Assembly (NCBI GenBank): GCA_019677205.1
Contig: JAAMXY010000146.1
Coordinates: 1 to 50,715, forward strand
Direction of reading: 5' to 3'
Length of the DNA: 50,715 nucleotides
DNA from: Pinguiococcus pyrenoidosus
Lineage: Eukaryota; Sar; Pinguiophyceae; Pinguiochrysidales; Pinguiochrysidaceae
Shown: in pieces, positions 20,879-30,200 of the stretch
How the letters are laid out: every line of letters starts with the position of its first letter
How positions within the stretch are numbered: the first letter of the stretch is position 1
Translations under genes and position numbers: made by a program
Notes under the pieces: model-generated
Databases searched by the model: none
Told to the model about the DNA's origin: nothing
What the model saw: the letters and a program-made list of their open reading frames with translations, nothing else

Positions 20879-20986
20879 TGTTTGGGAAACAGGAAACCTC
20901 CCGTCTCAGGAAAAGCAATCTTGCTCTTCTTTGGCGATCTCTTTCGGCGTCTTTCGCTACGTTGCGGCCGCTTGTGGACTAGATCT
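20879..20986. other. Convergent 3' gap, GT41 gene and PheRS
   Basis: These 108 bp lie between two stop codons. No recognised poly(A) signal is seen. Confidence 0.6.
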
Positions 20987-22298
20987 CTAACGGAGCTCCA
21001 CTTTGAAGGCATCCACGAGCTGGTCCCTGACCCTGTCTTGCATTTCGTTCACCTCCTCGTTGGTCAGAGATCGTTCCATGGACCTATAATTTATCCGAAA
21101 GGCATTGCTGGTCTTCCCCGTCTTGGGATGGGTGAACTCGTCGATAAGCTTGACCTCCTCGACGAGGTCCCCACCGACGCCTCGCACAATCTCGGCGAGA
21201 TCGTTGGGATGGAAGGGTGTCTCCTCGTCAATCCAGAACGAGACGTCCTTGTAGCACGCAGGATACTTGGAGAAGGACTTGAACTTCGTGATCTCGCCGT
21301 CCTTGAACTGCTTGATGAAGCGTTCGTCGTTCGACCAGAAGAGACGGATATCGGGAACATCAAAGAGCACCATCGCCAGCCGTTCCAGGCCGAGTCCGAA
21401 AGCCCAGCCCGGCTGCTCGCCACGCCCAGCTTTCCTCAAAATGTCCTGCTGCATCACGCCGCAGCCGAGCACTTCGAGCCACTCGTCGTTGTAGAAAATC
21501 TCGAGCTCAAAGCTCGGCTCCGTGAACGGGAAGTACGCGTCGATCCAGCGCTTCTCGACGGGGCCAAACACCGCGTCCACCATGCCCTCGAGCGCGTCCT
21601 TCAGGTCCGCCTCCACTTCCTTGTTGCCCTGCACGGGATCGCTGCCGGCTGCCGGCTCGAGGTGCGGGAAGACGCGGACGCCTTCCATCTGATGGAACAC
21701 CGGGTAGTGCGAGGCGTCGATCTCGTCGCGGCGGTAGACGTCCCCGGAGCAAAGGAAGTTGTCAAACCCGTTCTGAAGGAGAGTCGCCTGGTGCGCGCTG
21801 GTGTGGCCCCGCAGCATGAGCTCGTCGTTGATGTAGTAGGTGTCGGACGGCGACCGGGACACGTGGTCCTGGTGGAAGCGGCATGTCATTCTCTGCTCTC
21901 CGACAGCTCAAACCTCACGGAGTTGGCCTCACCTCCGGGATCAACAGATCGTCGAAATTCTGCGTGATCTTCACCACGGGCGCCAGGTCGTCAAAGACCT
22001 CGAACTCCACGCCATCCTTCTTGGCGCGCTCGACGAAGTAGCCTTCGATCCTCTTCTTGATGATGTTGAGCGGATGGTTGGGCGTACGGTGGAGCGAGCG
22101 GCCCACGCGCTCCACGATGGCCGGGCTGATGTTGTTCATGGGATGCTCGGTGATGAGCTGGGCGGCGTTCACGCTCTCCGCGCGCTCCAGGCTCGGGACG
22201 GTGGCTGCCAGCGCCCGCATGTGGCGCGAGAGGAGCGGCCGCGGACGCAGGAACGCCGCCGCATTTGCGGTCACAACAGCCAACATGAGTACGCGCAT
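20987..22298 (-). CDS. Organellar phenylalanine-tRNA ligase (monomeric PheRS) with bipartite leader, two exons
   Basis: Charges organellar tRNA(Phe) with phenylalanine. Exons are 22298-21933 and 21868-20987 (415 residues), the length of monomeric mitochondrial/plastid PheRS. Class II landmarks: NNISPAIVERVGR near the start; QNFDDLLIPE; TSAHQ; motif 2 GDVYRRDEIDASHYPVFHQ at about 164-182; CGVMQQ; motif 3 GWAFGLGLERLAM at about 276-288; and a C-terminal tRNA-binding FDX-ACB domain at about 320-415 (SKYPACYKDVSFWI to the end). The N terminus MRVLMLAVVTANAAAFLRPR reads as a signal peptide whose predicted cleavage lies next to Ala-Phe, followed by a basic, acid-free stretch. That is the pattern of plastid leaders in algae with red-derived secondary plastids; dual targeting to mitochondria is common for this enzyme. 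The start is the first ATG in frame. Confidence 0.9.
21869..21932 (-). other. PheRS intron, 64 nt
   Basis: On the minus strand the junction is ATCCCGGAG|GTGAGG ... TTCCACCAG|GACCA, phase 0. It joins DDLLIPE to DHVSRSPSDTYYI, the known continuity of this family. Confidence 0.88.
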
Positions 22299-22366
22299 CG
22301 TGAGGCCTCTCTCCGACGGCTGAGCACTGGCCACCACGCACGAAAACCCGCGCGCGAGAGTGGCCC

Positions 22367-22374
22367 TCAGCTGA
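22367..22374. promoter_or_regulatory. TCAGCTGA element upstream of PheRS
   Basis: Exact octamer 69 bp upstream of the PheRS start codon, the same word as in the PX/POM121-like and CSN3/GT41 promoters. Confidence 0.5.
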
Positions 22375-22516
22375 CGCAGATTTCCAGACCTGCAGATTCG
22401 GGCCCCACGCACGAAATGCTCGCAAAAGGGCGCAACTTCCCGTTTCGATCCGGGTTGCAGTACGTCTCAGGTGACGGACGGAGCGTGAAGCTCGTGAACC
22501 GGACGGATGGACGGCA

Positions 22517-22548
22517 GGACGGACGGACGGACGGACGGACGGACGGAC
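22517..22548. repeat. Eight tandem GGAC units
   Basis: A perfect tetranucleotide microsatellite, preceded by degenerate GGAC-like units from about 22500. On the minus strand it lies within 90 bp downstream of the proteasome-like stop codon. Confidence 0.95.
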
Positions 22549-22635
22549 AAAGGGGAAAACGGGACAGAAAGGATGGAGGACAGAGACATCTGCGGGAAAT
22601 CCTTTCTCTTTGCGCTTGCCGCTGGCTGCTCCTGC

Positions 22636-23637
22636 TCAGGCGGCGTCCTGTGCCGACTCTGGTGGGAGACAGTCCGCGCACTCGATAGTGTACTGCTTCA
22701 GCTCCTCGCTCATCAAGTGAACCTAGAGGAAACATGCGAGATGATCGTCGTCTGGTCAGTCTGCTTCTTGGGGCCAGCATGTTGCGGATGCTCTTCTCGT
22801 CCGTACCTCTTCGCTGTCCTTGGAGACGTAGGCAACGTCAAACTCCTCCAGGGGAAGCTCAACGTCGCAGTCCCTCAGGCCTCTCAAACCGAGGGCCGCC
22901 AGAAGGACGCAGTCCTCCTCGGCCTCGTTGAGATCCGTAGGATTCTCCTCCAGAAAGGTCTTCGCCTCGGGGGCGGACCATCCGACGCTGCGCTTCTTTG
23001 GCTCCAGCACCATCCGCTTCTCCAGCATGCTCCTTATCCGAGGAGCATGCCTGCCCTCGACTGTCGCATGGCAGCGGAAGATCTGGCCGAGGGTGTCCAT
23101 CCGGTACAGACGCCCCGCCCCCGCATGGGCTTCCATCATCACCATGTTCGCCGCCAGGAGGCGCTGCAGCCCGCTTTGGCTATCGCCCTGCGCTTCTAGC
23201 GCGATCTTGTTCAGGATGTCAACCGCCGCCGGCTCTATCAGCGCATCTTGCTTCAGGCTCTCGGACGCCAGGAGCAGCTTCTCTGTCAAGGCCACCGCGT
23301 CCGAGGCCACGCCCGACGCGCAGGCGAGGACGCCGTCCCCCAGCTTCACCGTGGGGCCCCTTTCTCGTCGAATGTCCACGCTCCCGTGCGGACTCTTCCG
23401 ACTGTGCCTCACAGCGATGAGCACCGCAGAGCCGTTGGCGCTGAGCGCCACCACCGGAAGCCCGAAGCGCTCCACGGCCAGAAGACTGTACTCCAGCTGG
23501 TAGAGACGCCCCGACGGGGAGAAGAGGTGAAGGTGGGACTCAAAGTGCTGTGCGTCTCGAGAGTCCAGGCTCCGTCCGCAGCCCACCAGGCACATCCAAA
23601 GACAGACACGGTGTAAAGATGGGGCAGAGGGGCCCAT
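22636..23637 (-). CDS. Divergent 20S proteasome alpha-like protein with signal-peptide-like N terminus, two exons
   Basis: Exons are 23637-22807 and 22722-22636 (305 residues; usual alpha subunits have about 235-260). Residues 39-58 (FSPSGRLYQLEYSLLAVERF) match the proteasome alpha N-terminal signature (FSPxGRLxQVEYA), which forms the gate of the 20S ring. Downstream lie degenerate alpha-fold matches: TVKLGDGVLACASGVASDAV, then GAGRLYRMDTLGQIFRCHATVEG, then an acidic tail. Many normally conserved positions differ, including the RPFGV stretch. Before the signature there are 38 extra residues with a short hydrophobic core (VCLWMCLVGCG) after a basic residue, typical of a signal peptide and absent from cytosolic alpha subunits. 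The final exon encodes VHLMSEELKQYTIECADC and more. It could be a periplastid or ER-lumen paralogue, or a cytosolic subunit whose start lies further in; no internal Met precedes the signature except Met15. Confidence 0.7.
22723..22806 (-). other. Proteasome-like gene intron, 84 nt
   Basis: On the minus strand the junction is AGCGAAGAG|GTACGG ... TTTCCTCTAG|GTTCA, phase 0, with a good pyrimidine tract. Without splicing the frame reads 17 further unrelated residues to a stop. Confidence 0.75.
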
Positions 23638-24218
23638 GGTGCCGCGCCCTGAACGCAAGATGCGGACGGAAAGTCCGCGTCCTCAATGCTGCGCCCGCAG
23701 GTAGCTTCGCTTCAGATTTCGAAAAAATAATCGAGATTTTTTTTACTCTATGAAACACTTGGAATTATTGAAAAATGATAATAATATAACTATTATTAAC
23801 GTTATTTTTACATGACGGATAATTAGGAGGACTTGAGAAAGGACCAAAAGAAGAACAAGACCGGAAGCCAGAAGCCGGAAAAGCCAGAAGCTGCCGAGTC
23901 CGTCCGGACCACGCGCAAGTCCGAGAGAGGCAGGGGGGCAGCGCTGTCGAGCAGCTGCTCGACGGCGCCCGACGAAGTGGCCCATGATGCTCCAAGGCGC
24001 ATGTACACCTTGTGGGGCACCGCAGAGGAGGGCACTTCTCTGTCGACGCACGATGAGCGCTTGTGGCAGCAGCTCTTCCTTGCACAGCTCAGTAGGGCTT
24101 GCTGGGCACCAGCAATGGCAAGGGTCGCCCTTTGCTTGGAGCGGGAGGACGTCAAAGCTCCTCCCGAGATCGCATTTTTCGCGGCACTTGCGGGCTTGAC
24201 AACCGAAATCCGTCCGCG
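23638..24218. promoter_or_regulatory. Divergent promoter, proteasome-like gene and giant TIG gene
   Basis: A 581-bp gap. An extremely AT-rich segment (about 23721-23825) includes runs of T and TAATAATATAACTATTATTA-type sequence, in strong contrast to the surrounding GC-rich DNA. An 18-bp perfect palindrome lies at 23946-23963. Short open frames on both strands (for example plus 23833-24306, minus 24155-23823) lack ATG starts or recognisable domains and are not called. Confidence 0.55.
23946..23963. repeat. 18-bp perfect palindrome
   Basis: GTCGAGCAGCTGCTCGAC is its own reverse complement and is centred on CAGCTG, the core of the recurrent TCAGCTGA element. It lies about 255 bp upstream of the giant gene start. 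Confidence 0.7.
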
Positions 24219-27200
24219 ATGGTGCTGGGGAGGCGGAGGATCTTCCTTGCCGTCCTCCTCGGCGTGCTGGCGCAGGGTGCCGGCTCCGGGGAGGTCAAAG
24301 GGCTGATGTGGAGCTCACGGCCGGGAAGCGAAGCCGTCTTGGACAGGCCGGGAACGTGGCTTGACGTGTTGGATACCTCCGTGAACATCGGTCTGGAGAA
24401 CAGGACCGAGGTCGTGGTGTCCTACAGTCTCGTTGCCACGGCACACCGCGCTGGTCAGCCCGGCGTAGCCTTCGTCGCGAATCGGGCAGTGGTGCAGTCC
24501 GTCCTGCAGGCGCGCATGGTCGTTGATGGGGTGCCGATGCGATCCGGGGCCACGCATGCGTCTTCCGTCGGCATCCATGAGGCCTACACTGCGCCACTCG
24601 CGGGCCACGCAGTCTTCACCCTGAGCAGCGGGAACCACACAGTGCGTCTGCAGTGGAAGATGACTGGCAATCGAGTCTTCTACTGGTCCAGCAGCCCCCG
24701 AGCGCGCGACGGGTTCGCACGAGGACGAGCGCTCACGGCCACGGCAGACTACACGGTGTTGGAGTATCGACAGCCGCTGAGTCCCACCGTCCTCAACGAC
24801 ACGGCGGCGGAGTGGACGGACGTTCCCGGACTTGATCTCACAGTCGATTGTCGAACGCAACAGTCCTTAAGATTCAGATACTCCATGACGGTGCGTCCTA
24901 CAGTCATCGCCTCGACAGAGGTCTTGAATCAGCGCGATGAGATCGTGGCGCGTTTAGTCATCGATGGCGTGCCTTACCGGGAGAGCAGTTCCGTCTTCTC
25001 GCTGTCGGCCAAGTCTTTCTCGCCGGGGATGCTGGAGAGCGACTTTGCCGCCTCACTGATGCCGGGGGCGCACTGTGTCAGGGTGCAGTGGCGAAAGTAC
25101 GGCCGGTATGATCGCGCTTGGCGAAACGATCCGACTTTCCTGGATGGATACTCGTCGTCTCGGACGCTCGTCGTGCTGGGAACGAGATACGCTGTCGCCT
25201 CGCTGGACACTCTTGAGGGAGCAAGCACACAAGGGTCGGGCTGGGACAGGGTCGGGGAGAATATCCTGTCTTTCCGGCTCTACTCGGAGGCGAGCGTTCT
25301 CTTCAGCTATGTGTTGCCCGTGACTCAGACCTCGCTCCCAGACCATGATTCTTGGTCCTGGGAACCTCCCAATGGCATTGCGACTCGGCTTGTGGTCGAT
25401 GGCAGTCCGTATCGCAGCTCGGCGTCGGAACTTGACGGGCAAGTCCGGCGGAAAGAGGGCCTTCGCGGTCATCTCGCGCTGAAGCTCGCCGCCGGAGACC
25501 ACACCGTCGAGCTGCAGTGGCACAGCATCTCAGCGGCCGGCAAGAACATCACATGGGCGGCCGCGGTGGACCATGCAGGAGACGGCTACACCAGTGCCGA
25601 GAACCTGATCGTCCTGGTGAATGCTGAGAACAATCCGCCTGTGATCCAAATCACGGATGCGGCCTTGACCAGCCTGGAGGACCAACCCGTGACCATCTTT
25701 GGCACGAGCGTAGCAGATCTGGACGAGCCCGTGACCCTGGGTTACGTGATACAGCTCGCCATCGAGGCGCAGAATGGATGCGTCTCCTTGGCGACAACAT
25801 CTTCCTTGACGCTTTCCGAAGGCTCCGGCGTTGAAGACGAGAGGATAGTCTTCACCGGCGCGGTATCAGATGTCAACGTGGCTGTCTCGCAGATTGAGTA
25901 CAAGCCCGAGACGAATTGGTACGGAAATGACACGCTTACCTTCACGGCAACGGACGTGATGTACGTAGGAGCAGGAGACACTCGCGTGGTGTCCAGCGTT
26001 CTCTCGGTCGAGGTCCTGGCCGTGAACGATGTCCCGGAGATTCTCCTTCCATCCTCAGCGTCCGTGCTCGAGGATAGCCCCCTGGCACTTCAGGGAGTCC
26101 GCGTCGCCGACGCAGACGAGCCTCGAGAGGCAAATCACTACAATGTCACGTTAGTGGTATCCCACGGCGAGCTCAGCACGAACTCGACGTCGTACATGCG
26201 AGGTGCTCATCTCCGGCTTGTGGGGCCACTGCCGTCGGTGAACGCTGCGCTGTCCACCCTGCGATATGATCCAGACCTGCATATGAACGACTTTCGCGGC
26301 TCGGAAGTCCTGCTGATCACCGTCTACGACGACAGCCCCATGCGGACGTCCACCGGGTCGTCAAGCCCCGACTTCGCCCAGGCGATGCTGCCGATCGTGA
26401 TAAACGCGACCAACGATCTACCGGTCATCGACGTGTCTCCTTGGAGGAGTCTCACGATTTCTGGTCTCGACATGTTCTCAAACACGTGGCAGTCCGACGA
26501 CGGCAACGTAACAGCGCTTGTGAGAACCGTGCACCGAAACTCATCTCTCGCGTTTTGGTACGTAGCGGGACTGAACTCGTCCGCCACGCTAGATGGCAAG
26601 AGTCTGGTGTCCGAGGCTTCCTTTTCGGGGGTCTTTGCGAATGTTGCGGAAGTTCTCCAGCAGATACTCTATGCTCGGGAAGGGCCCGACATCGCAGGGG
26701 ACGCATTGACCATTGACTTGTCTTGGCGGCGCAATGGACGAAGCCAGTCTTCACAGCACCTCGTTCGGATTGGCTACGCATTTGATCACACATCCGCCAT
26801 GGCGAGCGTCATGCAGATACTGGACGTCGCGCCGAAGATTCTGCCAGTGAACGAGAGTGTCGAGATGTCCATCCGAGTCACAAACGTGTCGGCGCCGGCC
26901 TTCTGCGAGTGGGACAACATGGAGAGAACTCCAGTCATTGCGAGGATGCGCGCGCATGTGACCTGCGCCTCCCCTCGACTCCAGATCGGATCTCGGCTCA
27001 GCCTTCGGCTGGGGAACCGAGCAGGAAATGTCAGCCCCCCGGAGCAGCTGCTGGTAGAAGACAAGCTCGGAGTCCTCGCCGTGGCGCCGTCAGTCGTCCC
27101 CGTGTTTGAGAGCAGCGACCTCGAACTCTGGGTGGCTGACCCGGTAGCATTCCAGCTCAAGGTGTGCATCTTCTCCAGCGGCGAAAGCACATCTGCACGA

Positions 27201-30200
27201 TGGACGCAGTCCGACGTCATCATGTGCTCTGCCCCGTCAAACATATCTGCTGGCATGATGACGGTGGAGGTACGGGGCTTCGGCGGGGGACTGGTGACGA
27301 CCAAGGCGTCCTTCGTCGTTGTGGATGACATCGAGATGAGACATCTGTCGCCGTCTCAGATCGTGGGAAGCGGAGACGAGGTCGTCACCGTCGAACTCGA
27401 GAACCCTTTGGAAGCATTTGCGCCGATGGTCTGCTCCTTCGGAGGCGCAGTTGCGGAAGCTACGCTTGTTTCAAACTCTTCCCTCCAGTGTATGGCACCG
27501 TCCGAAGCAGATCTGTGGGAAACAGGATCGCTTCTTGTTGACGACGGGCCCACTGGTCCAGCTTTTCGCGGGTTTGGCACGACTGCTTTCGTCGTGCGCG
27601 GCCTCTCCTACGCCATTGAGAGCGACTTCCGTGGGGAGATCTTCGAGTTTCTCGACCCTGCCACTAGATTGCCGCTCTCTCCAACCGACGTCGAGTACCT
27701 CCCAGAGGCTCCGGTCCCAGAGGCTCCCAGCCGTGGTTCTCTGCTCATCTCAGGTGAATGCATATCGCAAGTCCTTGTGAGCCATGCCGGAGCGTCGCTC
27801 TTCCTCCAGGTCACGGACGAGTTCGTCGCTCTGCCGCTGTGTATTCGATACAGAAGCTCAATGCGATTCGCTTCGAAGACGTGTCTGCGGTTGTCAATCG
27901 CCGGGGAGCCGGAGCCTGCGTCCGAGGTCGCAAATAGCGCGGAGAACAGCAGCGTCCAGATTCTTGGCGTCAATCCCAAGCTTGGCTTTACAAGCGGAGG
28001 CACCGAACTCGCGATCGATTTTCGTCTGAAGAGCTTCACCGGAGCTGTTCAGGAGAGACCTGCCTGCCGATTCAACGCGACGGAGGCTCCCGGTGTAGCC
28101 GTCGACTCCACAACCATCCTATGCCTCGCTCCTGAGCTTCCTGCAGGAGAGTACGAGCTTGAAGTAAGTGTTGGTGGGGCTGCTTTCGCGGCGGCAGGTC
28201 GCTTTCAAGTGGTAGAGGCTTTCGCAGTTGAGTCGATCGCGCCTCAGCATGGGCCTCGCACGGGCGGTACGAACGTGGCTCTCTTCGCTCCTGGGGCGCC
28301 GTATTTCTCCGAGATTTCTTGTCGCTTCGGCAGCGTTGAGTCTAGTGCAGTTGTACAAGAGGGTGCCACGTTCCATTGTGCTTCTCCTCCTTGGTCGGGC
28401 GCTGCTGAAGTCGATCTGGCGTTGTCGGTCGGCGGCAATAGTGTCGGTGGCGTCTTCACATTCGAGTACGTCGAGCCAACTGTTGCAGAGGCTCTGGACC
28501 CAGCAAGAGCGCCGGTAGGCTACTCGGGCAGCGTAGAAGTCCGTGGAAGTGGATTCCGAAACGGGGACGCGCTAGCTTGCCGCTTCGGGGATCTTGGCGT
28601 CACCGGCGCAACTCTCATCTCGCCGTTGAGCGTCGCCTGCGAGGCACCCAGAACAGATGCGCCCTTCGTGGCGTCGATCGAGGTGACTTCTAATGGGCAG
28701 GACTTCAGCCGTAGCGGGCCGAAGTTCGAGCTCTACTGGCCTGCAAGCGTCCATCAAGTCCAGCCGCACATCGGAGCTGTGAACGCATCTACAGCCGTCA
28801 CTGTGCTCGGTTCAAACTTCCAGGCCTCCTCGACACTCATGTGCCACTTTGGGGACCTGAGCGCCGCTGCCTTCTTCGTCAGCACGGAGAAGCTTCAATG
28901 CTACGTGGTGCTACCGGAGGCAAAGACGGTGTCCGTGCAGGTCTCCATCGATGGCATTTTCTCCAACTCTACCACGGCGACCTTCACTTCGCTTGCCAGT
29001 CCTCGCGTCACAGAGCTGCTGCCGAGTTCTAGCACGTCGCTGGGGAGTACCATCGTCTCCGTCTTCGGCGACAACCTGGACGCATGGCCAGACTTGAGGT
29101 GCCAGTTCGGCAGCGCGCGTGTCGATGCGGACGTCGTCTCCGCGAACCACGTTCGGTGCGCCACGCCGTCTGGCCAGATAGGAGAAGTTCCATTCTCGGT
29201 GATCTCGCAGATTGGAGCCTCGTGCAGTGAGTCCGTCCCCTACTTCTTCTACCAGGAGCCCATTGTCTTCTCCGTGGATCCACAGCAAGGAGCCAAGGAC
29301 AGCCGGCTGGCCGTAGGTGTGGCAGGCGCCGGGTTTCGGAACGGCAGCGAAAGTGGCTGTCGACTTGGTGCTGATCTGGTTGCCGAAACAGTGTACGTGA
29401 ACTCCAGTCTTATCTACTGCAGCTTGCCCACCTTCGGCGATGCGCAGCGTGTGGAAGTGTCCTACAGCGCCAACGGCGTGGATTTCACAGAAGGCAGCGC
29501 ACAGTTCGACGTCCTGGCGGACTTCACGGTCCTTTTTGTCTCCCCCACCGCTGGCAGCACGCGAGGGTCGACCGTCGTTTCCGTCTTTGGAACTGGCTTC
29601 GTAAACTCGGATTCGATTCATTGCAGCTTTGACCGCCAGATTGTTCCAGGCCGCTTTGTGTCTCACTCGGAGATTCAATGCGACTCACCACCGGGAGAGG
29701 GCAGCGTGTCCGTGGCCGTGGCCTTGAACGGCGTCAGCTTCGGCGATGAGATCTTCCAGTTCACGTATGTGAAAGATCCGAAAATTCTGAGCATCTCTCC
29801 GTCGTCGGGAGGCGCTTCCGGGGGAGACGCTGTGATGGTGCACGGGCTATTCTTTCCTGAGACGCCTGGCCTGAGGTGCCGCTTCGGAGTCTCTTATGTT
29901 CCTGCGGTAGTGTCATCTTCGTCTGCGTTGGCATGCACGTCGCCGCCGGGGTCTAGCGGCGACGTGGCTTTCGCCGTGACGGTCAATGAGCAGGAGCACG
30001 CCTGGCTAGATGGCACGTTTCGGTACTTGTCAAACGCCTATGTCACAGAAGTATCGCCCTCTCTCGGGTCTCCCAGAGGAGGAACAGTTCTGACTCTGAG
30101 AGGCATGGGCTTTACGGACGAGATGATGTGCCGTTTTGGAGACGGCGCAGCAGCCCCTGCGAGAACCGTCTCGAGGAAGGAGATTACTTGTGTCGTGCCT

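Larger units (their letters stand above)
22299..22635. other. Tandem intergenic region: PheRS promoter and 3' end of the proteasome-like gene
   Basis: A 337-bp gap containing a TCAGCTGA element at 22367-22374 near PheRS and a GGAC tetranucleotide repeat at 22517-22548. No tRNA or conserved short frame is seen. Confidence 0.6.

Noticed and set aside
22299..24218. tRNA or other structured RNA genes in the larger gaps
   Set aside because: I found no cloverleaf with a GTTCRANNC-type B box or similar conserved elements by eye.
23833..24306. Plus-strand frame of 157 codons just before the giant gene
   Set aside because: It starts at TTG, overlaps the giant gene's signal peptide in another phase, and has no recognisable domain.
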